Below are positions 5,992-12,485 of a stretch of 13,503 nucleotides of DNA, piece after piece. The notes under the pieces are model-generated. The model was not told the origin of the DNA. It saw only the letters and a program-made list of their open reading frames with translations, and searched no databases. Numbering within the stretch: position 1 is the first letter of the stretch; every line of letters starts with the position of its first letter. The stretch lies in assembly GCA_905234775.1 (NCBI GenBank), contig CAJOJC010000028.1, positions 8,437 to 21,939 of the forward strand, written 5' to 3'. Made by a program: the position numbers and the translations under genes. Source of the DNA: an uncultured Bacteroidales bacterium. Its GTDB lineage: Bacteria; Bacteroidota; Bacteroidia; Bacteroidales; UBA932.

Positions 5992-6672
5992 ATGATAAAA
6001 ATGGGCGTCATAAACCTCACTCCCGACTCGTTCTACGAGCCGAGCCGGTACAACTACGCGATGCTGGAGCGCGATGACGTCCAGATAATCGACGTGGGCG
6101 CGGTCTCGACCAGGCCGGGCGCGCCGGACGTGGACCTCGAAGAAGAGTGGCGCCGGCTGGAGCCTTTCCTGCGGCAGTGGGTCATGGAGCCGAGAGGAAA
6201 GCGGCTTTCGATCGACACGACCCGTGCGGAGATAGTCCGACGGGCGTACGAGGTGGTCGGCCCGTTCATTGTCAACGACATCAGCGCGGGCCACGACGAC
6301 CCGCAGATGCTGCCGACCGTGGGCCGGCTGGGCCTGACGTTCATCGCGATGCACAAGCGCGGCAACCCGCGGACGATGGATTCGCTCGCGGATCCGGAAA
6401 CCGACATCATCGAGCAGCTCATCGAGTACTTCCGTGAGTTCGAGCAGCAGGCTCGCGCCCATGGCATCAGCGACTGGATCCTCGACCCCGGCTTCGGATT
6501 CGCGAAAACCGAGAGGCAGAATATCGAGATCATCGAGCGCCTGGGCGAGCTCAAGGTCTTCGGCCGGCCGATTCTGATTGGGGTCGCCGACAAGCGTTTC
6601 ACGCACGGCGACACCGCCAAATACGAAAAAATGGGCGCCGAAAATGGTGCCCATATCCTAAGGATTCACTGA
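5992..6672 (+). CDS. folP: Dihydropteroate synthase-like protein, shortened
   Basis: The DHPS family joins p-aminobenzoate to dihydropterin pyrophosphate in folate synthesis. Signatures seen: MGVINLTPDSF (4-14), IDVGAVSTRPGA (33-44), LSIDTTRA (72-79), VNDISAG (94-100), MHKRG (120-124) and DPGFGFAKT (165-173). The product is 226 residues, against about 280 in E. coli. It starts almost at the NxTPDSF motif, the usual GxSRK is GVADK (197-201, lysine kept), the stretch from there to the RxH motif (LRIH, 223-226) is about 11 residues shorter than in E. coli, and the C-terminal helix after RxH is absent. Starts at 5992 or 6001 are both possible. Third positions are richer in G/C than in the adjacent RAYT. 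It may be a divergent, inactive or repurposed paralogue. It faces the lipoprotein gene across a 2-nt gap. Confidence 0.75.
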   Translation: MIKMGVINLTPDSFYEPSRYNYAMLERDDVQIIDVGAVSTRPGAPDVDLEEEWRRLEPFLRQWVMEPRGKRLSIDTTRAEIVRRAYEVVGPFIVNDISAGHDDPQMLPTVGRLGLTFIAMHKRGNPRTMDSLADPETDIIEQLIEYFREFEQQARAHGISDWILDPGFGFAKTERQNIEIIERLGELKVFGRPILIGVADKRFTHGDTAKYEKMGAENGAHILRIH

Positions 6673-6674
6673 TT

Positions 6675-7196
6675 CTACTTCAGACTCTTTCCGTGGAAAA
6701 CGAAGACGGATCCGTCGTGCTTTTTGCCGTTGAGTTTCCACTTCCTGGTGCAGTCTATAGTCGGCCATTCACGGTGATTAGAGCAGTGGTAGTGGATTGT
6801 GTCCTCGCTGCCGTCCGGCCAATGAAGAACTATGTCTTCATCCATGTCTTCAGCGCCGTCGATTTCTCCAAATTGTAGAACATACTGCACGACTGCGCCC
6901 TGCTCGTCGTTGATCGGCATTGCCCTGAGCCCAACCATAATAGCAGCATAAGCCTTTGTCTGAACTTCTTCCTGGGGCTGGTTCCAGTAATCCCAGGGCT
7001 TGACGGTATACTCTTCTCCTTTGAAGGTCAGCGTCATACCGGGCATATCTTCCGAAACTATGGAATTACCTTCCGCGTCGTATGCTTCGATGGTGATGTC
7101 AACTGGCGTCCAGTCTACGATTAATCCAGGGGCGACGCAGGACACTGCTCCCAGAAGCCCTGCGGCAAGTGCTATAGCGTAAAACAGTTTTTTCAT
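6675..7196 (-). CDS. Small secreted lipoprotein of unknown function
   Basis: 173 residues. The start was chosen at ATG 7196 because it gives a clean lipoprotein signal peptide, MKKLFYAIALAAGLLGAVSC, with the lipid-attachment Cys at residue 20 (lipobox GAVSC). The open frame continues 41 codons further upstream, but through REP copies, so that extension is unlikely to be real. The mature part is acidic, with LTFKGEEYTV, VLQFGEIDGAEDMDEDIVLHWPDGSEDTIHYHC and a C-terminal WKLNGKKHDGSVFVFHGKSL, suggesting a small beta-rich envelope protein. Two Cys (in IHYHC and IDCTRK) could form a disulfide. No acidic surface-export signal follows Cys20. No family is recognised. It is convergent with the folP-like gene, and no clear TAnnTTTG lies upstream. 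Confidence 0.75.
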   Translation of the reverse strand: MKKLFYAIALAAGLLGAVSCVAPGLIVDWTPVDITIEAYDAEGNSIVSEDMPGMTLTFKGEEYTVKPWDYWNQPQEEVQTKAYAAIMVGLRAMPINDEQGAVVQYVLQFGEIDGAEDMDEDIVLHWPDGSEDTIHYHCSNHREWPTIDCTRKWKLNGKKHDGSVFVFHGKSLK

Positions 7197-7206
7197 ACCA
7201 CATAGA

Positions 7207-7239
7207 TGCCCGGCCAGGGTGTTTTGTTGCTTAGCCGGG
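7207..7239. repeat. Remnant of the TGCCCGG hairpin family
   Basis: TGCCCGGCC at 7207-7215 and GCCGGG at 7234-7239 form a 6-bp CCCGGC/GCCGGG stem with a 19-nt loop. It resembles one expanded unit of the 3245-3346 repeats and lies between the lipoprotein start and REP copy 5, in what would be the lipoprotein leader. Confidence 0.45.
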
Positions 7240-7291
7240 AAAAACTTGGGGCTACTCTGCGGAAATCCCCGCAGAGTAACCCCAAGTTTTT
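7240..7291. repeat. REP-like palindrome, copy 5 (longest arms)
   Basis: Arms at 7240-7262 and 7269-7291 pair over 22 of 23 positions (single mismatch at 7279) around AAATCC. The ends are AAAAACTT and AAGTTTTT, so each transcript strand would carry a very stable hairpin followed by U residues. It may double as a bidirectional terminator between the lipoprotein gene and tmk. Confidence 0.92.
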
Positions 7292-7307
7292 TGGTGCGGG
7301 GGAAAGA

Positions 7308-7355
7308 AACTTCATACATCTCTGCGGAAATCCCCGCAGAGTAGCATCAAGTTTT
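7308..7355. repeat. REP-like palindrome, copy 6
   Basis: Outer AACTT (7308-7312), core CTCTGCGG (7320-7327), loop AAATCC (7328-7333), CCGCAGAG (7334-7341), outer AAGTTTTT ending at 7355. Same orientation as copy 5, 16 bp away, forming a BIME-like pair upstream of tmk. Confidence 0.9.
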
Positions 7356-7391
7356 TGGAGAGGGGCTCCCCAAAGTTTCGGGGAGAATTGC

Positions 7392-7399
7392 TATATTTG
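7392..7399 (+). promoter_or_regulatory. -7 box TATATTTG for tmk
   Basis: TATATTTG lies 6 nt before the tmk ATG (7406). A CTCCCC/GGGGAG hairpin (7366-7371 with 7380-7385) sits just upstream, where a -33 box would be expected; no TTTG is seen there. Confidence 0.6.
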
Positions 7400-7405
7400 T
7401 ATGCT

Positions 7406-8080
7406 ATGCTGATTGTATTGGAAGGACTGGACGGAGCCGGAAAATCGACTCAGGTCCGAAAGCTTAAAGAATATCTTGAGAGTAAGGGCGCTCTCGACTA
7501 TATCCATTTCCCGCGTTACGACGCCCCCGTCTACGGAAAGCTGATTTCGGCCTTCCTTCGCGGCGATTTCGGAACTAACGAGACGGTACACCCTCAGCTC
7601 GTGGCCCTGATCTATGCGGAAGACCGCCATGGAGCCGTTCCCGAAATCAGGAAATCGCTCGATGCCGGCAGGAACGTCCTGTTCGACCGCTACGTCTACT
7701 CCAATATTGCGTATCAGTGTGCGAAACTCAGCGATCCCGCGAAGATCGAGGAGCTCCGCAGTTGGATAGTCGACACGGAATTCGGCGACTTTGGAGAGCC
7801 GAAACCCGATCTCAATATCTTCCTCGATGTCCCGCTGAGCTTCGTGGAAAGCAACCTAACCTCACACCGCGAGGGCTCAGATCGCGACTACCTAAGCGGC
7901 GGAAAAGACATCCACGAATCTAGCATGGCCTTCCAAGCGCGCGTACGCGACATGTATTTGATGCAGGCGGAAAAAGACCCTGCACTCAAAGTTGTGGACT
8001 GTTCGGATGAAGAGGGAAAGATGCTCCCGGAAGACGCTATTTTCTCAAAGATCAAGGCGCTGGTAGATGAAATTATCTAG
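7406..8080 (+). CDS. tmk: Thymidylate kinase
   Basis: A 224-residue dTMP kinase that phosphorylates dTMP to dTDP with ATP in the cytoplasm, an essential step of dTTP synthesis. The P-loop is EGLDGAGKST (6-15), the substrate-binding DRY is FDRYVYSN (93-100), and PDLNIFLDVP (134-143) is the usual strand before the lid. The lid region (HREGSDRDYLSGGKD, from about 154) carries Arg155 and Arg160. The ATG at 7406 was chosen because it begins the family's usual N-terminus; an in-frame ATG 51 nt upstream would start before the -7 box. The stop overlaps the start of the DoxX-like gene by 14 nt, so the two are co-transcribed and probably translationally coupled. Confidence 0.93.
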   Translation: MLIVLEGLDGAGKSTQVRKLKEYLESKGALDYIHFPRYDAPVYGKLISAFLRGDFGTNETVHPQLVALIYAEDRHGAVPEIRKSLDAGRNVLFDRYVYSNIAYQCAKLSDPAKIEELRSWIVDTEFGDFGEPKPDLNIFLDVPLSFVESNLTSHREGSDRDYLSGGKDIHESSMAFQARVRDMYLMQAEKDPALKVVDCSDEEGKMLPEDAIFSKIKALVDEII

Positions 8081-9074
8081 CTTTTTACGCAGGCTGGCCG
8101 CGGTTCTCTTCGGCCTCGTGCTGCTTCTGGGCGGGCTCCTGAAGCTGATGGACCCGATCGGATCGCAGCTCGTGGTCGAATCGTATCTGGGCTTCTGCCA
8201 CCTCAGCTTCCTGCGTTTCGCCTCGATCCATATCACATTCTTCTTCAACCTCCTCGAGTGCTTCGTGGGCGCTGCCCTTATCGCCGGCGCATGGACCTCG
8301 TGGATCAGGTGGGTCTCGCTCGGCCTGATGAGCTTCTTCACCGTCCTGACCGCGCTGCTCTGGGCGCTGAACCCGCCCATGGACTGCGGCTGCTTCGGCG
8401 AGCTCGTCCACCTCACACACCTCCAGAGTTTCCTCAAGAACGTCGTGCTGCTCCTGCTGTGGGTAGCGGCGTTCGTGCCCACGAATAAGGTGGACAGACA
8501 TCATATCCGCCGGCCGATCATCGTCGGATTCACGTTTGCCGTGATGGTCGCCTTCGGAATCATGAGCTACCGCCACCTCCCTATGCTCGACCTAACCGAC
8601 CTTCGCGCGGGGACCGAGCTGACAGAGGGGCGCGTGTCGCTGCTGGGCGCGGACGGCGAGTACCACGACGATCTCGCGCTGGAAGGCAACGTGCTGCTGA
8701 TTTCGGTCTACGAGCCGTCCGCGCTCACTCGCCGCGACCTCGAGCGCATCGAACGCACAGCCAGCCTCGCCCGTGAAGCCGGAATCAGGCCGATCGTGGC
8801 CGCGGCCAGGCCGCAAAAGGCGGAAGACCTGCCGGAGGGAGCGTTCGTCTCCGATCGAAAGACGCTGATGAGTCTTAACCGCTCAAACGGCGGCGCTACC
8901 TTCGTCTCCGACGGCCAGGTCGTCCGGAAATGGAGCGCCGGCCGCGTCCGCCCCAGCTCGCTCGAGCGTGTCCTTTCCGCAGATACGACCGACCTCATCG
9001 CCGGCCGCATTGTCAGGGGACGCATGACCTTCGGTCTCATGTCGGTCGTCATCTTCGTCCTGCTTCTGGTCTAA
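8067..9074 (+). CDS. DoxX/MauE-like membrane protein with a redoxin-like C-terminal domain
   Basis: 335 residues. Residues 1-140 hold four hydrophobic helices of the DoxX/MauE type, with a CxC pair in NPPMDCGCFGEL (C107, C109). A fifth helix (about 150-166) leads to an extracytoplasmic domain (about 170-305) whose GATFVSDGQVVRKW (276-289) resembles the end of a thioredoxin-like fold, but no CxxC is present. A last helix (about 320-335) ends the protein abruptly at LLLV. Proteins of this build occur in Bacteroidota and are thought to act in membrane redox or disulfide chemistry; the exact role is unknown. The ATG at 8067 lies inside the end of tmk. Codons are clearly GC-richer than in tmk. The tRNA promoter begins 4 nt after the stop. 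Confidence 0.82.
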   Translation: MKLSSFLRRLAAVLFGLVLLLGGLLKLMDPIGSQLVVESYLGFCHLSFLRFASIHITFFFNLLECFVGAALIAGAWTSWIRWVSLGLMSFFTVLTALLWALNPPMDCGCFGELVHLTHLQSFLKNVVLLLLWVAAFVPTNKVDRHHIRRPIIVGFTFAVMVAFGIMSYRHLPMLDLTDLRAGTELTEGRVSLLGADGEYHDDLALEGNVLLISVYEPSALTRRDLERIERTASLAREAGIRPIVAAARPQKAEDLPEGAFVSDRKTLMSLNRSNGGATFVSDGQVVRKWSAGRVRPSSLERVLSADTTDLIAGRIVRGRMTFGLMSVVIFVLLLV

Positions 9075-9077
9075 AAG

Positions 9078-9108
9078 TTTGCATTTATCGAAAATATGCT
9101 TACCTTTG
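9078..9108 (+). promoter_or_regulatory. -33/-7 promoter of the initiator tRNA
   Basis: TTTG (9078-9081), 19-nt spacer, TACCTTTG (9101-9108): a textbook match to the Bacteroides TTTG-N19-TAnnTTTG promoter, 12 nt before the tRNA 5' end. Confidence 0.88.
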
Positions 9109-9120
9109 CACTCCCAACAC

Positions 9121-9193
<73 letters not shown>

Positions 9194-9201
9194 CTACAGA
9201 T

Positions 9202-9238
9202 AATAAGTCAGCCGAAATGGCTGACTTATTTGTTTTTT
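9202..9238 (+). terminator. Terminator of the initiator tRNA
   Basis: AATAAGTCAGCC (9202-9213) and GGCTGACTTATT (9219-9230) form a perfect 12-bp stem with loop GAAAT, followed by TG and six T (9233-9238). It overlaps the last bases of the convergent fic gene and may also stop that transcript. Confidence 0.93.
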
Positions 9239-10364
9239 ACTCCTCTGCCAGTCCTGGAATCAGAGTCTTCTTGTCGGAAATCTTGATTCCGTAGGCAATA
9301 TTGCGAACTCTACCCTCCTCCGGAATCAGAATACCTATCTCTGCGAGGTGCTGCACATCACGAACTGCGGTATCCGAGGATACCTTTGCGAGTTTTGCCC
9401 AGCGCTTGGCAGTGAGTTTACCTTTGTCGCCGTCCAGAAAGATATTTAGAATAGTGCGCTGACGCTCGTTGATATCGGCTTGGGAGTGGTTCTGCCAGAA
9501 TACGGCCTTTTCCAGGATGGAAGACAACATCTCTTCCGCACCTTTAATGGCCCGTAGCATGCAGTCCAGATACCACTCAATCCAGGCAGTTATGTCTGTT
9601 GTGCCTTTCTGGTAGCGCTCAAGCATGTCGTAATACTTGTTCTTCTCCTGCCCTATCTGGCGTGACATACTGAAGTATCTCAGCGTCGAGTTGTCTGCCT
9701 GACTCAGCGCCATATCCGCAATGGCCCTGCCGATACGGCCGTTGCCATCGTCAAAGGGGTGAATGCAAACGAACCAGAAGTGGGCGATGGCGGATTTGAC
9801 GTAATCACTTGGGGTAGTAGTGTCGTTGAACCATTTCAGGAATTTGTCCATCTCTTCCGGAACTCTCTCCGGTGCTGGAGCACGATAATGGACCTTCTCC
9901 CTTCCAAGGGCTCCTGAAATGACATTCATCTCATCTACGCGGTATCTCCCAACGTTGATTTCTTCATATCCGTTCCTGCCGTTCGGAAAAATAGCGCAAT
10001 GCCAACCGAATAGCCGGTCCTCGGTGAGAGGATCGTCATAACCTTGAACAGCATCCATCATCATTTGCACGATTCCTTCCACGTAGTGACCGTATGGGAC
10101 CTCTCCGGTAATCTGAACGCCCATCCTTCTGGCAAGAGAAGACCGTACCTGGTCTGGATTCAACTGCAGGCCCTCTATCTCTGAGGACGCCACGATATCG
10201 TGCGTGTACGCCTCCACGGCGGCACGCTCCTTTATATCGAAGCCTATTGATGAGAGTATTCCCTCAAGGTATCCGGTTGCTTTGTTTACAGAAGCAAGCT
10301 TGGGATCTATGCGGCTCCGGTCCCAGGTGAAATTCGGCCAAGTATCTGTCTCGTGTATATACAT
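9237..10364 (-). CDS. fic: Class II Fic-family protein AMPylase
   Basis: A 375-residue Fic protein, transferring AMP from ATP to a protein hydroxyl. The N-terminal segment MYIHETDTWPNFTWD matches the DUF4172-type extension found in this Fic subfamily. The inhibitory helix motif SSEIEG (S60, E64, G65, pattern [S/T]xxxE[G/N]) lies N-terminal to the core, which defines class II: Glu64 should block productive ATP binding. The catalytic motif HPFDDGNGRIGR (202-213) is intact. Residues about 295-360 look like a winged helix (RQRTILNIFL, WAKLAKVSSDTAVRDVQHLAEIGIL). No antitoxin gene is adjacent, as expected when inhibition is built in. The -7 box lies 17 nt upstream of the ATG. The target protein is unknown. 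Confidence 0.92.
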   Translation of the reverse strand: MYIHETDTWPNFTWDRSRIDPKLASVNKATGYLEGILSSIGFDIKERAAVEAYTHDIVASSEIEGLQLNPDQVRSSLARRMGVQITGEVPYGHYVEGIVQMMMDAVQGYDDPLTEDRLFGWHCAIFPNGRNGYEEINVGRYRVDEMNVISGALGREKVHYRAPAPERVPEEMDKFLKWFNDTTTPSDYVKSAIAHFWFVCIHPFDDGNGRIGRAIADMALSQADNSTLRYFSMSRQIGQEKNKYYDMLERYQKGTTDITAWIEWYLDCMLRAIKGAEEMLSSILEKAVFWQNHSQADINERQRTILNIFLDGDKGKLTAKRWAKLAKVSSDTAVRDVQHLAEIGILIPEEGRVRNIAYGIKISDKKTLIPGLAEE

Positions 10365-10381
10365 CGTGCTTCGTTTTTCTG

Positions 10382-10423
10382 CAAATATAATACTTTGCGG
10401 GAAATAAACCGCAAATTTTGCGG
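10382..10423 (-). promoter_or_regulatory. fic promoter with an operator-like inverted repeat cluster
   Basis: On the minus strand the -7 box TATATTTG lies at 10389-10382. Upstream of it a 7-mer occurs three times in alternating orientation: TTTGCGG (10394-10400), CCGCAAA (10409-10415), TTTGCGG (10417-10423). The outer pairs give inverted repeats with 8-nt and 1-nt gaps. The middle copy supplies a TTTG on the minus strand about 22 nt before the -7 box. The rest of the 10365-10538 gap is AT-rich with nothing else recognised apart from the guaA terminator. Confidence 0.55.
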
Positions 10424-10512
10424 ATTATTGGCCGTAATATTTTCTATCATATCTCTATTTGCCCTGATTTTCAATATATTGCGCGAATTCGTTCAGCTTC
10501 TTATAATCTTCC

Positions 10513-10530
10513 AAAAGGTTCGATGAACCC
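10513..10530 (-). terminator. Short putative terminator after guaA
   Basis: Reading the minus strand, GGTTC-ATC-GAACC (10529-10517) is followed by four T (10516-10513), 9 nt after the guaA stop. The stem is only 5 bp, so the call is tentative. Confidence 0.4.
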
Positions 10531-10538
10531 CCTGCGGC

Positions 10539-12059
10539 CTATTCCCATTCGATGGTGGATGGGGGTTTGGAGGAGATGTCGTAGCAGACGCGGTTGACGC
10601 CTTTGACCTTGTTGATGATTTCGTTGCTGAGGCGACGCATGAAGGTTTCGGGGAGGAAAGCCCAGTCGGCGGTCATGGCGTCGCTGCTGGTTACGGCGCG
10701 CAGGGCAACCGCATAATCATAGGTGCGCTCGTCGCCCATGACGCCGACTGTACGGACCGGCAGCAGGATTGCCCCAGCCTGCCAGATGTCGTCGTAGAGG
10801 CCTTCTTCCCGAAGCGAACGGATAAAAATATCGTCAACATCCTGGAGGATGCGGACCTTCTCCGGTGTTACTTCTCCCGGAATTCTGACAGCAAGTCCCG
10901 GTCCGGGGAAAGGATGGCGGAAAAGCAACTCCCTCGGAATTCCGAGGCTGAGGCCTACGGAACGAACTTCGTCTTTGAACAGCCACTTCAGCGGCTCGCA
11001 CAGTTTCAGATTCAGGTGCTCGGGGAGACCTCCTACGTTGTGGTGGCTCTTGATGACTTTGCCGGTAATATTGCGGCTCTCGATTCTGTCGGGATAAATA
11101 GTTCCCTGCGCCAAATACTCCACTCCAGGGAGCGCGGAAGCCTCTTTTTCAAACACTTCAATGAAAAGCTTACCGATAATCTTTCGCTTTTCTTCAGGAT
11201 TATCAACTCCCTTTAGCGCCTCCAGAAACAGACTCGACGCATCCACTCCTATTACGTTCAGTCCGAGTTTCTGATAGGAAGCCAGAACATCTTCGAACTC
11301 GTGTTTGCGAAGCAGTCCGTGATTGACGAAAATGCCGGTAAGATTGCTGCCTATAGCCTTGTTGAGCAATACGGCGGCAACGGTCGAATCCACTCCTCCG
11401 CTTAGTCCGAGTATGACTTTTCCATCACCGATTTCCGCCTTCAATTCGCGGACGGTAGTCTCAACGAAAGAGTCGGAAGACCATTCCCTGCGGCTTCCGC
11501 AAATCCCGACCACGAAATTCTCCAGAAGCCGTTTCCCGCAGACGGAATGGACAACCTCAGGATGGAACTGAACGCCCCAAATCCGGCGCTCTTCGTTCCA
11601 GAAGGCCGCATTGCGGACCGTATCTGTGGATGCGGCGAGTTTAAATCCGCAGGGAAGCGCAGTAATAGTATCGCCATGGCTCATCCAGACCTGGGATCCG
11701 GCATCTATGCCGTCGAACAGCTGGCACTCTTTGTCTACGTAGTTCAAAATCGCCCTGCCGTACTCGCGGTGGCCGGAATTCTCAACCTTTCCGCCGTTGA
11801 TGTGGCTTATCAACTGAGCGCCGTAGCAAATTCCCAGAACTGGATATTTACCGAACATTCCCGATAAGTCGGGCAGCAGCGCATCGGGAGCATAGACGCT
11901 CAGCGGGGAACCGCTCAAAATGACTCCTATCACATCGGGATCGTCGTGGGGAAAGCTGTCGAAAGGCAGGATCTCGCAGAAAGTGCCCAGTTCCCTTACT
12001 CTGCGCCCAATGAGCTGAGTGGTCTGGGAACCGAAATCGAGGATTATGATCTTATTCAT
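10539..12059 (-). CDS. guaA: GMP synthase (glutamine-hydrolysing)
   Basis: 506 residues, the normal length. It converts XMP to GMP with ATP and glutamine in the last step of guanine nucleotide synthesis. The class I glutamine amidotransferase domain (1-185) has nucleophile Cys78 in GICYGAQ and His166/Glu168 in VQFHPEV. The ATP pyrophosphatase domain has the PP-loop LSGGVDST (219-226). The C-terminal dimerisation and XMP-binding domain ends in [13 protein letters not shown], the classic GuaA terminus. ATG 12059 was chosen because it begins the family's N-terminus ([12 protein letters not shown]); the frame stays open upstream only through tandem repeats. The -7 box TATTTTTG ends 4 nt before the ATG. 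It stands alone, without guaB. Confidence 0.97.
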   Translation of the reverse strand: MNKIIILDFGSQTTQLIGRRVRELGTFCEILPFDSFPHDDPDVIGVILSGSPLSVYAPDALLPDLSGMFGKYPVLGICYGAQLISHINGGKVENSGHREYGRAILNYVDKECQLFDGIDAGSQVWMSHGDTITALPCGFKLAASTDTVRNAAFWNEERRIWGVQFHPEVVHSVCGKRLLENFVVGICGSRREWSSDSFVETTVRELKAEIGDGKVILGLSGGVDSTVAAVLLNKAIGSNLTGIFVNHGLLRKHEFEDVLASYQKLGLNVIGVDASSLFLEALKGVDNPEEKRKIIGKLFIEVFEKEASALPGVEYLAQGTIYPDRIESRNITGKVIKSHHNVGGLPEHLNLKLCEPLKWLFKDEVRSVGLSLGIPRELLFRHPFPGPGLAVRIPGEVTPEKVRILQDVDDIFIRSLREEGLYDDIWQAGAILLPVRTVGVMGDERTYDYAVALRAVTSSDAMTADWAFLPETFMRRLSNEIINKVKGVNRVCYDISSKPPSTIEWE

Positions 12060-12063
12060 AAAG

Positions 12064-12071
12064 CAAAAATA
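12064..12071 (-). promoter_or_regulatory. -7 box TATTTTTG for guaA
   Basis: On the minus strand TATTTTTG (12071-12064) is 4 nt from the guaA ATG, so transcription would start at or beside the start codon. No exact TTTG lies at the -33 distance, though TTGG is near. Confidence 0.6.
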
Positions 12072-12130
12072 CACTATTGTGGCGGAAAATGCCAACTGTG
12101 TTGTCATTTCTCCGTTTCGTTCACTCCCGC

Positions 12131-12209
12131 GGCGAGTTTTATGGGTGATTTCTCGCCGATACGGGGATTTTGGTGTCATTCGGCGAGTTTTGGGGGTGTT
12201 TTTCCGCCG
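12131..12209. repeat. Two degenerate 51-bp tandem hairpin units upstream of guaA
   Basis: GGCGAGTTTT recurs at 12131 and 12182, a 51-bp period. Unit 1 closes as GGCGAG (12131-12136) with CTCGCC (12152-12157); unit 2 as CGGCG (12181-12185) with CGCCG (12205-12209). Loops are long and T/G-rich. The repeats occupy most of 12072-12276, where no gene is seen. They differ in sequence from the CTCTGCGG and TGCCCGG families. Confidence 0.65.
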
Positions 12210-12276
12210 GTAAGGAGAGGGATTAACAGGGCAGGGGAGTTTGAGGGGGAACGCCCACTCAATCAAGATAGGACGA

Positions 12277-12330
12277 AGTCCTCACAACAAAAAAATCCGC
12301 CGTGAAGCGGATTTTTTTGTTGTGAGGACT
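12277..12330 (-). terminator. tRNA-Val terminator, 24-bp inverted repeat including the tRNA 3' end
   Basis: Arms 12277-12300 and 12307-12330 are exact reverse complements (24 of 24) around the 6-nt loop CGTGAA. The inner 16 bp (12285-12300 with 12307-12322) carries A7/T7 tracts and is a standard terminator hairpin, with its U tract inside the stem. The outer 8 bp pair the acceptor 3' strand of the tRNA (12323-12330) with a copy beyond the terminator. Confidence 0.88.
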
Positions 12331-12397
12331 ACTGGATTTGAACCAGTGACCTCTTGCCTGTCAAGCAAGCGCTCTGAACCAACTGAGCTAAGCCCTC
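12323..12397 (-). tRNA. tRNA-Val (GAC)
   Basis: On the minus strand the acceptor GAGGGCT (12397-12391) pairs with AGTCCTC (12330-12324), one G-T wobble. D stem GCTC/GAGC, anticodon stem CTTGC/GCAAG with loop TTGACAG, so anticodon GAC; T arm ACTGG-TTCAAAT-CCAGT; discriminator A at 12323. CCA is not encoded. Confidence 0.93.
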
Positions 12398-12410
12398 AGG
12401 AAAAGGACTG

Positions 12411-12442
12411 CAAATATATGTCAAAATTTTTCAACTTCCAAA
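12411..12442 (-). promoter_or_regulatory. -33/-7 promoter of tRNA-Val
   Basis: Minus strand TTTG (12442-12439), 20-nt spacer, TATATTTG (12418-12411), 13 nt before the tRNA 5' end. It is divergent from the promoter at 12453-12460. Confidence 0.8.
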
Positions 12443-12452
12443 TTGAGATTAT

Positions 12453-12460
12453 TATATTTG
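12453..12460 (+). promoter_or_regulatory. -7 box TATATTTG for the acyltransferase-like gene
   Basis: TATATTTG 25 nt before the ATG at 12486, leaving room for a leader of roughly 20 nt. The expected -33 position shows a T-run but no exact TTTG. Confidence 0.65.
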
Positions 12461-12485
12461 TAGAGTTGTACTAAACCTTAAGATT

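Noticed and set aside
7196..7319. Longer start for the lipoprotein gene
   Set aside because: It would translate REP copy 5 and bury the lipoprotein signal peptide 41 residues inside.
9237..10364. Fic gene as part of a toxin-antitoxin pair
   Set aside because: No small antitoxin gene is next to it, and the inhibitory SSEIEG motif is within the same protein.
12059..12266. Extended guaA start 69 codons upstream
   Set aside because: The extension is made of 51-bp tandem repeats and lies upstream of the -7 box; the ATG at 12059 matches the family N-terminus.
12277..12330. Integration attachment site at the tRNA-Val 3' end
   Set aside because: The duplicated 8 nt is inverted, very close, and part of the terminator; there is no integrase gene or direct repeat.
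12241..12474. Plus-strand open frame reading TTGFEPVTSCLSSKRS
   Set aside because: This is the well-known false protein produced by translating the antisense of a tRNA; it coincides with tRNA-Val.
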